A DNA stretch of 59,841 nt from Bacillus sp. (in: firmicutes) (GCA_011524525.1 WTKE01000006.1:1-59841), one strand, 5' to 3'. Shown: positions 1-9,258, numbered from the stretch's first letter. Numbers and translations: made by a program. The notes: generated by a model from the sequence alone, not told the origin.

Positions 1-258
1 GCCTAATTCGGACAGCAGCTCCCATGCAATCGATTTCAGAGTCCGAATGAAGAGCAGAAACGGACAGGAGCTCCCATGCAAACGAATATCGAGTCCGAAT
101 AAGTGCCTAATTCGGACAGCAGCTCCCATGCAATCGATTTCAGAGTCCGAATGAAGAGCTGAAACGGACAGGAACTCCCGTGCAAACGGAAATCGAGTCC
201 GAATAAGTGCGTGATTCGGACAGCAGCTCCCACACAAACGAATCCCAAGTCCAAATGA
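1..258. repeat. Tandem array of hairpin-forming intergenic repeats
   Basis: A 104-base unit is present twice (1-104 and 105-208) and a diverged half follows (209-258). Each unit contains two related halves of about 52 bases, so there are five copies of a core carrying CGGACAG, AGCTCCC and GTCCGAAT. In the odd-numbered copies ATTCGGAC and GTCCGAAT form inverted arms (6-13 with 41-48, 110-117 with 145-152, 214-221 with the degenerate 249-256). The even copies keep a shorter CGGAC/GTCCG pair. Reading frames across it are just the repeat, so I do not call a gene. The array lies upstream of yqzK, where fur usually ends in relatives. Confidence 0.9.
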
Positions 259-428
259 GAAACTAGTAGATCAAGTAACACGAAAAAAGAACTCTTCACA
301 AACTGCCTGTATTTAAGAAGAAATCTGGAACCAAGGTATAATTCTTGTCCAAACTGGCATACCCTTTACTAGTAGGTTCTTTTAGAGTAAGAGCCAATAT
401 TTTATTTTGGATTTGGAGGGCATCAAAA

Positions 429-656
429 ATGAAAGCGTGGTTCCAGCTCGTTTTTCAAACCTTGAAGGTATTTATCCTTTTTACCGGATGCACAATCCTC
501 TTCTATTATGGTATTATGTGGGTAAATGAAGAGTATCAAGACTATCATCGATACGATGAGCCAAACGGGACAGCGGTAAAAGTGTCTGCGAATGTAGATG
601 CTGAAAAATCTACATGGTTTGATCGCATCGTTCTTTTTTACTTAAATGGGGAGTAA
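429..656 (+). CDS. yqzK: YqzK family protein (DUF4227)
   Basis: Small protein of 75 residues with one membrane segment at about residues 9-28 followed by a short charged tail. The ATG at 429 is chosen because GGAGG lies about 8 bases upstream; an in-frame TTG 84 bases earlier has no comparable site. It sits directly before xerD with a six-base gap, the same position yqzK occupies between fur and xerD in B. subtilis, which is the main ground for the name. Its function is not known. The two genes are probably co-transcribed. Confidence 0.85.
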   Translation: MKAWFQLVFQTLKVFILFTGCTILFYYGIMWVNEEYQDYHRYDEPNGTAVKVSANVDAEKSTWFDRIVLFYLNGE

Positions 657-662
657 TGTTGG

Positions 663-1556
663 ATGGAAGATGAATTAAAGGACTTTATGCATTTCCTAAT
701 AGTTGAAAAGGCATTAGCCAAAAATACGATTGTATCATATGAACGAGATTTAAAAGCATACTTAAAATATATAAAAACAGTAGAAAATGTTCAATCCATA
801 AATGATATCGGCCGGATTCAGATTGTACACTTTCTAGGCCATTTGAAAGAACAAGGAAAATCGTCAAGAACAATCGCGAGAAATATAGCCTCTATACGCG
901 CTTTTCATCAGTTTTTATTACGTGAAAAAGTAGCAGAGCAGGATCCTTCTGTACATATTGAAACACCTCAGCTTGAACGAACACTTCCAAAGGTGTTGAA
1001 TCTGCAAGAGGTAGAAAGATTGTTAGAGGCACCAAAGCTTCACACCCATTACGGATTGCGCGATAAAGCGATGCTCGAGCTTTTATATGCAACAGGAATT
1101 CGTGTAAGTGAACTTATTGGCTTAAACCTCGATGATGCCCATTTAACGATGGGGTTTGTACGTTGTATTGGAAAGGGAAATAAAGAGCGGATTATTCCAT
1201 TAGGCCGAACTGCCGCAGCAGCCATTCAAGAGTACTTAGACAAGGGGCGCCCGCAATTCATTAAAAAAGACCAGCGTGAAGAATCGTTGTTCGTCAACCA
1301 TCATGGAAGAAGATTAACTAGACAGGGATTCTGGAAGATCTTAAAGGGATTAACGAAGGAAGCCGGCATAGAAAAGGACCTAACTCCTCATACACTTAGA
1401 CATTCCTTTGCTACACATCTTCTCGAGAATGGAGCAGATTTAAGAGCGGTACAGGAAATGCTAGGACATTCGGATATATCCACTACACAAATATACACTC
1501 ATGTAACAAAAACACGTTTAAAGGACGTGTATAGCCAATTTCATCCAAGAGCCTAA
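663..1556 (+). CDS. xerD: Site-specific tyrosine recombinase XerD
   Basis: 297-residue tyrosine recombinase that works with XerC at dif sites to resolve chromosome dimers at division. The N-terminal SAM-like core-binding domain spans about residues 1-85 and the catalytic domain about 106-290. All catalytic residues are visible: Arg147 (GIRVSE), Lys171 (GKGNKER), His243 and Arg246 (HTLRH), His269 (LGHS) and the nucleophile Tyr278 (TQIYTH). Length and the absence of extra domains fit XerD/RipX rather than an integrase of a mobile element, as does the conserved chromosomal context (yqzK before, deoB after). Confidence 0.97.
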   Translation: MEDELKDFMHFLIVEKALAKNTIVSYERDLKAYLKYIKTVENVQSINDIGRIQIVHFLGHLKEQGKSSRTIARNIASIRAFHQFLLREKVAEQDPSVHIETPQLERTLPKVLNLQEVERLLEAPKLHTHYGLRDKAMLELLYATGIRVSELIGLNLDDAHLTMGFVRCIGKGNKERIIPLGRTAAAAIQEYLDKGRPQFIKKDQREESLFVNHHGRRLTRQGFWKILKGLTKEAGIEKDLTPHTLRHSFATHLLENGADLRAVQEMLGHSDISTTQIYTHVTKTRLKDVYSQFHPRA

Positions 1557-1584
1557 TAGATTAAGAGAAAGTAAGGAATGTTCA

Positions 1585-1618
1585 AAAAGCTGCCATGAAA
1601 AGATAGCAGCTTTTCGTT
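1585..1618 (+). terminator. Rho-independent terminator after xerD
   Basis: Arms AAAAGCTGC (1585-1593) and GCAGCTTTT (1606-1614) pair perfectly around a 12-base loop. The T tract is short and interrupted, so termination may be partial. Confidence 0.75.
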
Positions 1619-1720
1619 GTGTTTTATATGAAACTTCTTGTACAATGGAGATGTCAGACTTCTGACGTTAATAGATATTGATCCGTCAGGTTAATATTTG
1701 GGAAAGCTATTTGATGAAAG

Positions 1721-1736
1721 TTGTAAACGGTTAATT
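1721..1736 (+). promoter_or_regulatory. cre-like site before deoB
   Basis: TTGTAAACGGTTAATT resembles the catabolite-responsive element bound by CcpA (WTGNAARCGNWWWCAW), with mismatches only in the last CA. It lies immediately before the ribosome binding site AAGGAGG of deoB. CcpA repression of nucleoside catabolism is plausible, but no binding can be shown from sequence. Confidence 0.4.
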
Positions 1737-1752
1737 TTAAGGAGGAGAATGA

Positions 1753-2934
1753 ATGCCTTATCAATATAAACGGATTTTTTTAATTGTGATGGATTCCGTT
1801 GGGATCGGTGAAGCAAAGGATGCCGAGAAGTTCGGAGATAAAGGTTCAAATACCTTAGGTCATATTGCAGAAAGAATGAATGGTTTACATATGCCAAATA
1901 TGGCAAAGCTTGGCCTTAGTAATATTGAGGCAGTAGGTGGGATTGAAAAAGCGGCTTCCCCGATCGCTTACTATACAAAAATGCAAGAAGCCTCTAATGG
2001 AAAAGATACGATGACAGGTCATTGGGAGATTATGGGGCTTAATATTAAAACTCCGTTTAAAGTATTCCCGGATGGTTTTCCAGATGAATTGTTAGCCGAA
2101 CTAGAAGAAAAAACGGGAAGAAAAATTATCGGAAATAAGCCTGCCAGTGGAACGGAAATTCTTGATGAACTGGGTGAAGAGCATATGAAGACAGGAGCAT
2201 TAATTGTCTATACATCTGCAGATTCCGTTTTGCAAATTGCGGCACATGAAGACATTGTTCCGATTGAAGAGCAATATAAAATCTGTAAAATAGCTAGAGA
2301 GCTGACCTTGGATGAAAAATACATGGTAGGTAGAATTATTGCCAGACCATTTGTAGGAGAACCAGGGAACTTTAAGAGAACAGCAAACCGTCATGATTAT
2401 GCACTAAAACCATTTGATAGAACAGTGATGAATGAATTAAAGGATAGCAAGTTTGATGTGATTGCGATAGGGAAGATATCAGATATTTACGATGGTGAAG
2501 GAGTAACTGAGTCATTACGTACAGTGTCTAATATGGATGGAATGGATAAGCTTGTTCAAACGCTTGATATGGATTTTACAGGCTTGAGCTTTTTAAATTT
2601 AGTAGATTTTGATGCATTATATGGACACCGTCGAGATCCTATTGGTTACGGAAAAGCTCTAGAAGAGTATGACACTCGCTTACCTGAAGTATTTGAAAAA
2701 CTAAAAGATGATGATTTGTTAATCATTACGGCTGATCACGGAAATGATCCGGTTCACCCTGGAACAGACCATACACGTGAATACGTTCCTTTATTAGTGT
2801 ATTCACCTGTCATGAAGGGTGGAAAAGAACTGCCGATTCGTGAGACATTTGCAGATATTGGAGCAACCGTGGCAGAGAATTTCCAAGTGAAACTGCCAAA
2901 GTACGGAAAAAGCTTTTTAAACGAATTAAATTAA
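1753..2934 (+). CDS. deoB: Phosphopentomutase
   Basis: 393-residue enzyme interconverting (deoxy)ribose 1-phosphate and (deoxy)ribose 5-phosphate, linking nucleoside cleavage to central metabolism. It belongs to the alkaline-phosphatase superfamily with two Mn ions. Expected active-site residues are present: Asp14 in MDSVGIG, the phosphorylated Thr86 in GKDTMTGH, Asp157, Asp287 and His292 in DFDALYGH, Asp328-His329 in ADHGND and His340 in TDHTREY. A strong AAGGAGG precedes the ATG. It is followed closely by punA and pdp, so one transcript can phosphorolyse both purine and pyrimidine nucleosides and then use the sugar. Called drm in B. subtilis. Confidence 0.98.
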   Translation: MPYQYKRIFLIVMDSVGIGEAKDAEKFGDKGSNTLGHIAERMNGLHMPNMAKLGLSNIEAVGGIEKAASPIAYYTKMQEASNGKDTMTGHWEIMGLNIKTPFKVFPDGFPDELLAELEEKTGRKIIGNKPASGTEILDELGEEHMKTGALIVYTSADSVLQIAAHEDIVPIEEQYKICKIARELTLDEKYMVGRIIARPFVGEPGNFKRTANRHDYALKPFDRTVMNELKDSKFDVIAIGKISDIYDGEGVTESLRTVSNMDGMDKLVQTLDMDFTGLSFLNLVDFDALYGHRRDPIGYGKALEEYDTRLPEVFEKLKDDDLLIITADHGNDPVHPGTDHTREYVPLLVYSPVMKGGKELPIRETFADIGATVAENFQVKLPKYGKSFLNELN

Positions 2935-2956
2935 ATTCTTAAAGGAGTTTTGTAAG

Positions 2957-3778
2957 ATGGACGTGTTAAACATAAATAATTCAGCTTCTTTTTTAAAAGA
3001 AAAGTACAAAAAAACACCAAAAATTGGACTGATCCTTGGTTCCGGTCTAGGTGTGCTTGCAGATGAGATTGTTGAGCCTACAAAAATTCCTTACAATGAA
3101 ATACCTGATTTCCCTGTTTCAACAGTAGAAGGACATGCTGGACAGCTTGTATTCGGGACGTTAGAAGGCGTTGAAGTCGTTGCCATGCAAGGCAGATTTC
3201 ATTACTACGAGGGTTATAGCTTTGATAAAGTAACATTTCCTGTTCGTGTAATGAAAGAACTTGGTGTAGAGATACTAATTGTCACAAATGCCGCTGGTGG
3301 TGTGAATGAGTCCTTTCATCCAGGTGATTTAATGTTAATAACCGATCATATTAATAATATGGGATCGAATCCGTTAATCGGACCAAATGATTCAAGATTA
3401 GGCGTCCGCTTCCCTGATATGTCTGAAGCCTATTCAAGAGATTTACGTGAAAAAGCAAAGCAGGTAGCTAATGGATTAGGTCTTTCTCTTCAAGAGGGAG
3501 TGTATGTTGGAAACACTGGACCTACATATGAAACACCAGCAGAAATTCGTATGTTGCGTGTGATGGGTGGCGACGCAGTTGGAATGTCAACTGTTCCGGA
3601 GGTTATTGTAGCAAGGCATGCCAACTTAAAGGTTCTAGGTATCTCTTGTATTTCTAATATGGCAGCAGGAATATTAGACCAGCCATTAAATCACGAAGAA
3701 GTAATAGAAACAACAGAAAAAGTAAAACATGACTTTTTAAGATTAGTTAAAGCAGTGGTTAAGGAAATAGGAGCATAA
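2957..3778 (+). CDS. punA: Purine-nucleoside phosphorylase (trimeric, PNP-I)
   Basis: 273-residue enzyme splitting purine (deoxy)nucleosides with phosphate into base and (deoxy)ribose 1-phosphate, the substrate of the preceding phosphopentomutase. The phosphate-binding GSGLG is at 28-32 and His60 lies in EGHAGQ. The purine pocket has Glu192 (YETPAE) and Asn234 (SNMAAG), the pair that marks trimeric enzymes preferring 6-oxopurines such as guanosine and inosine. AAAGGAG lies upstream of the ATG. It corresponds to pupG in the drm-pupG operon of B. subtilis. Confidence 0.96.
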   Translation: MDVLNINNSASFLKEKYKKTPKIGLILGSGLGVLADEIVEPTKIPYNEIPDFPVSTVEGHAGQLVFGTLEGVEVVAMQGRFHYYEGYSFDKVTFPVRVMKELGVEILIVTNAAGGVNESFHPGDLMLITDHINNMGSNPLIGPNDSRLGVRFPDMSEAYSRDLREKAKQVANGLGLSLQEGVYVGNTGPTYETPAEIRMLRVMGGDAVGMSTVPEVIVARHANLKVLGISCISNMAAGILDQPLNHEEVIETTEKVKHDFLRLVKAVVKEIGA

Positions 3779-3813
3779 AAGAAAACAATATTCCTTATGA
3801 AGCGGTGAGAAAA

Positions 3814-5118
3814 ATGAGAATGGTTGATATTATTGAGAAAAAACGAGATGGCAAAGAATTAACGACAGAAGAAATTCAATTCTGTATAAAAGGCTATACA
3901 GATGGAAGCATTCCTGATTATCAAATGAGTGCTCTTACAATGGCAATCGTGTTTCAAGGCATGTCAGAGGCAGAAAGAGCGACTCTAACGATGGCAATGG
4001 TTGAGTCAGGAGACCAAATCGATCTATCGGCGATACATGGCATTAAGGTGGATAAACACTCAACAGGAGGAGTAGGAGATACAACCACTCTTGTATTGGG
4101 CCCATTGGTAGCTTCTGTAGGCGTCCCAGTTGCCAAAATGTCTGGAAGAGGGCTTGGACATACAGGTGGAACCATTGATAAACTTGAATCAGTTGAAGGT
4201 TTTCATGTGGAATTAGAAAATGAAGAGTTTGTTCGACTAGTGAACCAAAATAAAATAGCGGTTATTGGCCAAAGTGGGAACTTAACACCAGCTGATAAAA
4301 AGCTTTACGCCCTTAGAGACGTAACAGGTACAGTTGAAAGTATTCCATTAATCGCTAGCTCTATTATGAGTAAAAAAATTGCGGCTGGCGCCGATGCCAT
4401 TGTGTTAGATGTAAAAACTGGTGCTGGAGCTTTCATGAAAACTCTTGAGGATTCTCGTGATCTTGCAAAAGCAATGGTACGAATCGGTAACAATGTTGGT
4501 CGGAGAACCATGGCTGTTATCTCTGACATGAGTCAGCCTTTAGGATTTGCTATTGGAAATGCTTTGGAAGTAAAGGAAGCCATTAATACGTTAAAAGGGG
4601 AAGGCCCAGAGGACTTAACAGAACTTTGTTTAACCCTTGGTAGCCATATGGTCGTGTTAGCGGAAAAAGCGGCGAATGTAGAAGAGGCACGTCAGATGCT
4701 AACGAATGCCATTAATGATGGTTCAGCACTTGAAACATTAAAAGTCTTCCTTCGTTCTCAAGGAGGAGATGATTCTGTTGTTGACGATCCATCAAGACTG
4801 CCCCAAGCTAGCTTTAAGATAGAAGTAGAAGCGAAGGAAGATGGCTATATCGCAGAAATTATTGCAGATGAAATGGGAACAGCTGCCATGCTTTTAGGAG
4901 CTGGTAGAGCAACAAAGGAATCAGAAATCGATTTAGCCGTTGGACTTCTATTAAAAAAGAAAATTGGAGATCAAGTTCAAGTAGGCGAATCCATCGTTAC
5001 CATTTATAGTAATTTTGAGGATGTCCAAGAAGTCAAAGAAAAGATTTATAATAGCATCACAATCATGAAAGAAAAAGTCTCACCCCCAATACTCGTTCAT
5101 GAAGAAATAACGGAATAG
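3814..5118 (+). CDS. pdp: Pyrimidine-nucleoside phosphorylase
   Basis: Phosphorolyses thymidine, deoxyuridine and uridine to base plus sugar 1-phosphate. The ATG at 3814 gives 434 residues, the usual family length, starting MRMVDII; the GTG at 3805 overlaps the ribosome binding site and is less likely. The family signature with [11 protein letters not shown] is at about 110-120 and the phosphate-binding [10 protein letters not shown] at 81-90. In B. subtilis pdp sits in the dra-nupC-pdp operon; here it closes a deoB-punA-pdp cluster, so salvage of both nucleoside classes is grouped. Confidence 0.96.
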   Translation: MRMVDIIEKKRDGKELTTEEIQFCIKGYTDGSIPDYQMSALTMAIVFQGMSEAERATLTMAMVESGDQIDLSAIHGIKVDKHSTGGVGDTTTLVLGPLVASVGVPVAKMSGRGLGHTGGTIDKLESVEGFHVELENEEFVRLVNQNKIAVIGQSGNLTPADKKLYALRDVTGTVESIPLIASSIMSKKIAAGADAIVLDVKTGAGAFMKTLEDSRDLAKAMVRIGNNVGRRTMAVISDMSQPLGFAIGNALEVKEAINTLKGEGPEDLTELCLTLGSHMVVLAEKAANVEEARQMLTNAINDGSALETLKVFLRSQGGDDSVVDDPSRLPQASFKIEVEAKEDGYIAEIIADEMGTAAMLLGAGRATKESEIDLAVGLLLKKKIGDQVQVGESIVTIYSNFEDVQEVKEKIYNSITIMKEKVSPPILVHEEITE

Positions 5119-5127
5119 CCAGTGTAA

Positions 5128-5156
5128 AACCTTCCTAATATTAGGAGGGTTTTTTA
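5128..5156 (+). terminator. Terminator after pdp
   Basis: An 11-pair hairpin (5128-5138 with 5141-5151, one G-T pair) is followed by a T-rich run. It separates the nucleoside cluster from dacF-spoIIA. Confidence 0.9.
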
Positions 5157-5181
5157 TTTTTTTCTTTGATTGGTTCTTTTT

Positions 5182-5211
5182 GTATATTTTCTCTTTTCTT
5201 GGTGAAAAATG
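5182..5211 (+). promoter_or_regulatory. Candidate sigma-F promoter of dacF-spoIIA
   Basis: GTATA (5182-5186), a 15-base spacer and GTGAAAAATG (5202-5211) match the sigma-F pattern GYWTA-N15-GGNRANANTR with a single mismatch. The position, 30 bases before the dacF ATG, fits the known late forespore transcription of dacF-spoIIA in B. subtilis and would give SigF positive feedback. Confidence 0.75.
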
Positions 5212-5240
5212 GATGTATAAAGAATGGAGGGCTATGTGCT

Positions 5241-6410
5241 ATGAAGAAGATTCTATCATTATTAATGGCTTTTACTTTTTTAACATCTATTGCAACCCCA
5301 ACTTTTGCTGAAGAGAAAACAACGGGTGTTGAGCTTGTTGATAATGCAAAGTCAGCCGTATTAATTGAAAGAGATACAGGAACAATTCTTTATAACAAAA
5401 ACAGTGATGAAATGCTTCCACCTGCTAGTATGACAAAAATCATGACGATGATGTTAATTATGGAGGCTATCGACTTAGGAAAGATAAAATGGGATGAAAA
5501 AATTCGAACAAGTGAATACGCAGCTTCTATGGGAGGTTCTCAAATTTTCCTAGAGCCTGGCGAAGAAATGACCACTGAAGAAATGCTCAAAGGGATAGCA
5601 ATCGGTTCTGCAAATGACGCTTCTGTTGCGATGGCGGAAAGAATTGCAGGTTCCGAGGAAGCTTTTGTCGAGATGATGAATGCGAAGGTTAAAGAACTTG
5701 GCTTGAAAAATACGGTTTTTAAAAATGTAACCGGTTTACCGGAGGGTGGACATTATAGTACAGCTCATGATATGGCAGTTATGGCAAAAGAGCTTTTAAA
5801 ATATGAAGGAATTACAAAATTTACGGGTACATACGAAGCATACCTACGCGAACAGAGCGATAAAAAGTTTTGGCTTGTTAATACAAATCGTCTCGTTCGT
5901 TTTTATCCTGGAGTAGACGGGTTAAAAACAGGTTTTACCAACGAGGCAAAATACTGTTTAACGGCAACCGCAGAGAAAGATGGAATGCGTGTGATTGCAG
6001 TTGTCTTTGGTGCCCCAACCTCTAAAGAACGAAATGCACAAATTTCGAAGATGCTGGACTATGCTTTTGCACAGTATCAAACTCATCCGATGTATGAAAG
6101 AAGCTTTTCAGTAGGTGAAGTAAAGGTGAGTAAGGGAAGTGAGAGCAAGGTTGAGGCCCTTACGAGTGAACCGATTTCCTTGTTAACGAAAAAAGGTGAA
6201 AAAGTGGATGATGTAAAGAAGGAAATCACTTACGAAAAAGATTTAAAAGCACCGATTGAGAAAGGACAGACGATTGGTACATTAAAGCTCGTAAAAAATG
6301 GAGAGACACTTGTGTCGAGTCCACTTGTAGCAAAAGCAACTGTGAAAGAAGCAAATTGGTGGACGCTTTATAAACGCGCATTTGGAATGTTCACTAAAAC
6401 GACCAAATAA
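5241..6410 (+). CDS. dacF: D-alanyl-D-alanine carboxypeptidase DacF
   Basis: Sporulation-specific low-molecular-weight penicillin-binding protein that trims the terminal D-Ala of peptidoglycan side chains and so limits cortex cross-linking. The ATG at 5241 (GGAGG at 5226-5230) gives 389 residues with a signal peptide ending near TFA-EE (about residue 23). Catalytic motifs are Ser63-x-x-Lys66 (SMTK), Ser123-Ala-Asn125 and Lys229-Thr-Gly231. The C-terminal PBP5-type beta domain and a terminal amphipathic stretch are present. It lies immediately before spoIIAA and has its own sigma-F-like promoter, so forespore expression is likely. Confidence 0.95.
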   Translation: MKKILSLLMAFTFLTSIATPTFAEEKTTGVELVDNAKSAVLIERDTGTILYNKNSDEMLPPASMTKIMTMMLIMEAIDLGKIKWDEKIRTSEYAASMGGSQIFLEPGEEMTTEEMLKGIAIGSANDASVAMAERIAGSEEAFVEMMNAKVKELGLKNTVFKNVTGLPEGGHYSTAHDMAVMAKELLKYEGITKFTGTYEAYLREQSDKKFWLVNTNRLVRFYPGVDGLKTGFTNEAKYCLTATAEKDGMRVIAVVFGAPTSKERNAQISKMLDYAFAQYQTHPMYERSFSVGEVKVSKGSESKVEALTSEPISLLTKKGEKVDDVKKEITYEKDLKAPIEKGQTIGTLKLVKNGETLVSSPLVAKATVKEANWWTLYKRAFGMFTKTTK

Positions 6411-6413
6411 ATA

Positions 6414-6420
6414 TGTCGAA
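6414..6420 (+). promoter_or_regulatory. Spo0A box before spoIIAA
   Basis: TGTCGAA exactly matches the core 0A box TGNCGAA. It is about 55 bases upstream of the candidate sigma-H -35 element, the arrangement expected for activation of spoIIA by phosphorylated Spo0A. Confidence 0.55.
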
Positions 6421-6474
6421 TGTTTTTTTATTCATACTTTTTTTATCGAAAGAACACTAGTTTTGTCTGTAAGA

Positions 6475-6502
6475 AGGAAATCATCAACCTAATATCGAAA
6501 AA
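6475..6502 (+). promoter_or_regulatory. Candidate sigma-H promoter of spoIIA
   Basis: AGGAAAT (6475-6481) and CGAAAAA (6496-6502), 14 bases apart, partly match the sigma-H pattern AGGANNT and GAAT. spoIIA is sigma-H dependent in B. subtilis; the match here is moderate. Confidence 0.4.
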
Positions 6503-6535
6503 GACTCCTTATACCACATAAGGAGGCTATGGATA

Positions 6536-6886
6536 GTGAGTCTACACATTGATATGGAAACAAAGAACGATGTCCTATTGTTACGACTTAGCGGCGAATT
6601 GGACCACCATTCTGCAGATGTACTTCGTGCAGAAGCAACCAAAGCCATTGAAACACATGATATACGTCATATTATTCTTAACCTAGAGCAGTTAGATTTT
6701 ATGGATAGTTCAGGTTTAGGTGTGATTCTTGGAAGATACAAGCAAATTAAGCAGCAGCATGGTGAAATGGTTGTTTGTGCAATTTCACCTCCTATTCAAA
6801 GACTTTTTGATATGTCAGGCTTATTTAAAATTATCCGTTTGGAGCCGACAGAAGAATTTGCTCTTCGAGTATTGGGGGTAGCGTAA
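6536..6886 (+). CDS. spoIIAA: Anti-sigma F factor antagonist SpoIIAA
   Basis: 116-residue STAS-domain protein. Unphosphorylated SpoIIAA binds SpoIIAB and frees sigma-F in the forespore; SpoIIAB inactivates it by phosphorylating Ser58, and SpoIIE reverses this. Ser58 is visible in FMDSSGLG. The start is the GTG at 6536, five bases after an AAGGAGG-type site; the ATG just upstream hits a stop within two codons. Sequence and length are almost those of the B. subtilis protein. It is the first gene of spoIIAA-spoIIAB-sigF. Confidence 0.98.
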   Translation: MSLHIDMETKNDVLLLRLSGELDHHSADVLRAEATKAIETHDIRHIILNLEQLDFMDSSGLGVILGRYKQIKQQHGEMVVCAISPPIQRLFDMSGLFKIIRLEPTEEFALRVLGVA

Positions 6887-6889
6887 ACA

Positions 6890-7330
6890 ATGAAAAATGA
6901 GATGCAGCTTCAATTTACTGCTTTAAGTCAAAATGAATCTTTTGCACGTGTCACAGTAGCAGCCTTTGTGGCTCAGCTAGATCCAACTATGGATGAATTG
7001 ACGGAGATTAAAACCGTCGTTTCTGAGGCGGTGACAAATGCCATTATTCACGGGTACAACAACGATCCTTCAGGTACGGTCTTTATCTCAGTAAAGATTG
7101 AGGATAGTTTTATTGAGTTGGAGATAAGAGACGAGGGCTCTGGAATTTTGGATATTGAGGAAGCTAGACAACCTCTATTTACAACCAAGCCAGAGTTAGA
7201 AAGATCAGGAATGGGCTTTACGATTATGGAAAATTTTATGGATGAAATCGATGTTCATTCAGAGCTAGGAATAGGTACCACAATTCGATTAAGAAAGCAT
7301 TTAGCAAAGAGCGAAATGCTATGCAATTAA
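6890..7330 (+). CDS. spoIIAB: Anti-sigma F factor / serine kinase SpoIIAB
   Basis: 146-residue GHKL-fold protein that holds sigma-F inactive and phosphorylates SpoIIAA. ATP-binding boxes are clear: N box with Glu46 and Asn50 ([11 protein letters not shown]), G1 DEGSG at 81-85 and G2 SGMGF at 106-110. Arg20 is retained; Arg20 of the B. subtilis protein contacts sigma-F. The gene begins four bases after spoIIAA and ends 13 bases before sigF, fitting translational coupling and balanced levels. Confidence 0.98.
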   Translation: MKNEMQLQFTALSQNESFARVTVAAFVAQLDPTMDELTEIKTVVSEAVTNAIIHGYNNDPSGTVFISVKIEDSFIELEIRDEGSGILDIEEARQPLFTTKPELERSGMGFTIMENFMDEIDVHSELGIGTTIRLRKHLAKSEMLCN

Positions 7331-7343
7331 GGGAGTATTGCTT

Positions 7344-8102
7344 ATGGATGTGGAGGTAAAGACTGATAGCAAACAAACGTATTTAAAGGATCATGAAGTG
7401 AAGGATCTAATCAAGAGAAGTCAAGATGGAGATCAAGAAGCTCGAGATACAATAGTGCAAAAAAATATGCGTCTTGTTTGGTCAGTTGTTCAACGCTTTC
7501 TCAATCGAGGCTATGAACCAGATGACTTATTCCAAATTGGATGCATAGGGTTACTAAAATCTGTCGATAAATTTGACTTATCTTATGATGTGAAATTTTC
7601 AACCTACGCAGTACCGATGATCATTGGAGAAATTCAACGTTTCATCCGAGATGACGGATCTGTCAAAGTGAGCCGTTCCTTAAAAGAAATGGGCAATAAA
7701 ATAAGAAGAGCGAAAGACGAACTGTCCAAAAACCTAGGCAGGATCCCAACAGTTTCTGAAATAGCTGAACATTTGGATCTGACTCCAGAAGATATCATTT
7801 TAGCTCAAGAAGCAAGTCGCCAACCCTCTTCCATCCATGAAACAGTTTACGAAAATGATGGAGATCCAATTACATTACTCGACCAAATCGATGATGGGAA
7901 TGAAGGGAAATGGTTTGATAAAATTGCATTAAAAGAGGCCATTCGAGAGCTAGATGAACGTGAGAGGCTGATTGTATATTTACGCTATTACAAGGACCAA
8001 ACACAATCAGAGGTGGCAGAACGACTAGGAATATCGCAGGTTCAAGTATCAAGACTGGAAAAAAAGATATTACAACAAATGAAAGATCGAATGGATTTAT
8101 AA
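7344..8102 (+). CDS. sigF: RNA polymerase sporulation sigma factor SigF
   Basis: First forespore-specific sigma factor, 252 residues. Region 2 (FQIGCIGLLKSVDKFD, about 70-85), region 3 and the region 4 helix-turn-helix (QSEVAERLGISQVQVSRLE) are intact. The ATG at 7344 is preferred over a TTG six bases earlier, because GGGAG (7331-7335) is then well spaced and the protein starts MDVEVK as in B. subtilis. Third gene of spoIIA, followed by a terminator that overlaps its stop codon. Confidence 0.98.
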   Translation: MDVEVKTDSKQTYLKDHEVKDLIKRSQDGDQEARDTIVQKNMRLVWSVVQRFLNRGYEPDDLFQIGCIGLLKSVDKFDLSYDVKFSTYAVPMIIGEIQRFIRDDGSVKVSRSLKEMGNKIRRAKDELSKNLGRIPTVSEIAEHLDLTPEDIILAQEASRQPSSIHETVYENDGDPITLLDQIDDGNEGKWFDKIALKEAIRELDERERLIVYLRYYKDQTQSEVAERLGISQVQVSRLEKKILQQMKDRMDL

Positions 8103-8122
8103 TCCGTTCGATCTTTTTTTAT
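8085..8122 (+). terminator. Terminator of the spoIIA operon
   Basis: Arms beginning at GATCGAA (8085) and ending TTCGATC (8113) flank a short loop across the sigF stop codon. A run of T follows. Confidence 0.9.
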
Positions 8123-8159
8123 ATTGGATATTAGACCCAGTCAAACCACTTATTGGTGA

Positions 8160-8189
8160 ACATGAAGGGAATCAATGTAAAGCATACTA
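8160..8189 (+). promoter_or_regulatory. Candidate sigma-G promoter of spoVA
   Basis: ACATG (8160-8164), an 18-base spacer and CATACTA (8183-8189) match the sigma-G pattern GHATR-N18-CATWHTA except for the first base. spoVA is transcribed by sigma-G in the forespore of B. subtilis. Confidence 0.7.
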
Positions 8190-8225
8190 TTTATACAAGG
8201 AAATCACTGTGTGGGAGTGAACGTT

Positions 8226-8846
8226 GTGGAAAATACGATTTACATCCGAATGCGACATCGCCTCCAAGTTCGACCTCACGATTCCATAAAACTTCAGGAT
8301 GTTGCACAAATAATCGCTGAAGATTCACTGTTAGAGAAGGTAAAAGATTGCATTGTTTATAACGTATCAGAGAAAGACCAGAACATTATTATTTTGGATG
8401 TGATGAAGGTAATACCAATCTTAACAAATGTTGTTGAGCAAATAAATATTGAAATAGTTGGTCAAACACAAACGATTGTTGAGGTGGTATATAAAAAAAT
8501 CGGCGTATCTATTCCACTTTTTATTCTCATTTGGCTTCTCTTGTTTTTTGGTGCAGCACTCGCCATTATGAATTTCCATGAGGATGTTAGTATGCAAGCG
8601 GTCCATCAGCGGATATATAAGATAATTACAGGCAAGGAAAATGTAAAACCACTTTTACTGCAAATCCCTTATTCAATTGGCTTAGGAGTAGGTATGATTT
8701 TATTTTTTAACCATGTGTTTAAAAAGCGATTAAATGAAGAACCTAGTCCGCTTGAGGTAGAAATGTTCAATTACCAGCAAGATCTCGATCGTTATGTGAT
8801 CATAAATGAAAATGAAGAAAGTATGAAAAGACTTCATGATCATTAA
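8226..8846 (+). CDS. spoVAA: Stage V sporulation protein AA
   Basis: Membrane protein of the SpoVA channel that moves Ca-dipicolinate into and out of the spore. 206 residues from the GTG at 8226, which has GGGAGTG upstream and aligns with the B. subtilis start; a GTG at 8211 is an alternative. The soluble N-terminal half (to about residue 95) precedes two membrane segments at about 95-115 and 145-165, and the very conserved KRLNEEPSPLEVEMFNYQ lies near the end. The 3' end overlaps spoVAB by 11 bases. Confidence 0.95.
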   Translation: MENTIYIRMRHRLQVRPHDSIKLQDVAQIIAEDSLLEKVKDCIVYNVSEKDQNIIILDVMKVIPILTNVVEQINIEIVGQTQTIVEVVYKKIGVSIPLFILIWLLLFFGAALAIMNFHEDVSMQAVHQRIYKIITGKENVKPLLLQIPYSIGLGVGMILFFNHVFKKRLNEEPSPLEVEMFNYQQDLDRYVIINENEESMKRLHDH

Positions 8847-9258
8847 TATCGTATTTATTATATTTATTGGTCTTGCAGGAGGGATTGCAGTTGGTTCGGG
8901 ATTTGTCGCTTTCCTCACCGTGTTAGGGATTATTCCAAGGCTTACTCAATTATCGAAAACTATGAAGATGATTCATTGGTATGAATGGTCTGTCGTTTTT
9001 GGTGCAATTGCTGGTACCATTGCCTCTTTAAGAGAACCTGCTCTCTTTTTACCTTCGATCTTACTAATTCCGTTAGGCCTAGCTGGAGGGGTATTTGTTG
9101 GTTTACTTGCAGCTGCCTTAACCGAGGTACTAAACGTTTTTCCGATTCTGGCAAAAAGAGTAAGAATAGAGGACAAAATAATGATCTTGATGATGGCCTT
9201 TGTGTTCGGTAAAATTTTCGGTTCCCTGTTTCATTGGATGTACTTCGTAAACGAGTAA
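8836..9258 (+). CDS. spoVAB: Stage V sporulation protein AB
   Basis: 140-residue hydrophobic protein with about four membrane segments, a partner of SpoVAA in the inner forespore membrane. Start and size match SpoVAB, which is about 140 residues in B. subtilis. The gene overlaps spoVAA by 11 bases. The next gene, 26 bases downstream, is spoVAEA rather than the expected spoVAC, so the operon is shortened here. Confidence 0.93.
   Translation: MIINIVFIIFIGLAGGIAVGSGFVAFLTVLGIIPRLTQLSKTMKMIHWYEWSVVFGAIAGTIASLREPALFLPSILLIPLGLAGGVFVGLLAAALTEVLNVFPILAKRVRIEDKIMILMMAFVFGKIFGSLFHWMYFVNE

Noticed and set aside
36..299. 87-codon minus-strand frame across the repeats
   Set aside because: It is an open frame created by the repeat units themselves; it has no ribosome binding site and its sequence is internally repetitive.
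663..1556. Tyrosine recombinase as a mark of an integrated element
   Set aside because: Sequence and neighbours are those of the housekeeping recombinase XerD; no attachment-site repeats or phage genes are nearby.
8103..8225. Possible tiny gene between sigF and spoVAA
   Set aside because: The stretch is explained by the terminator and sigma-G promoter; no frame with a ribosome site.
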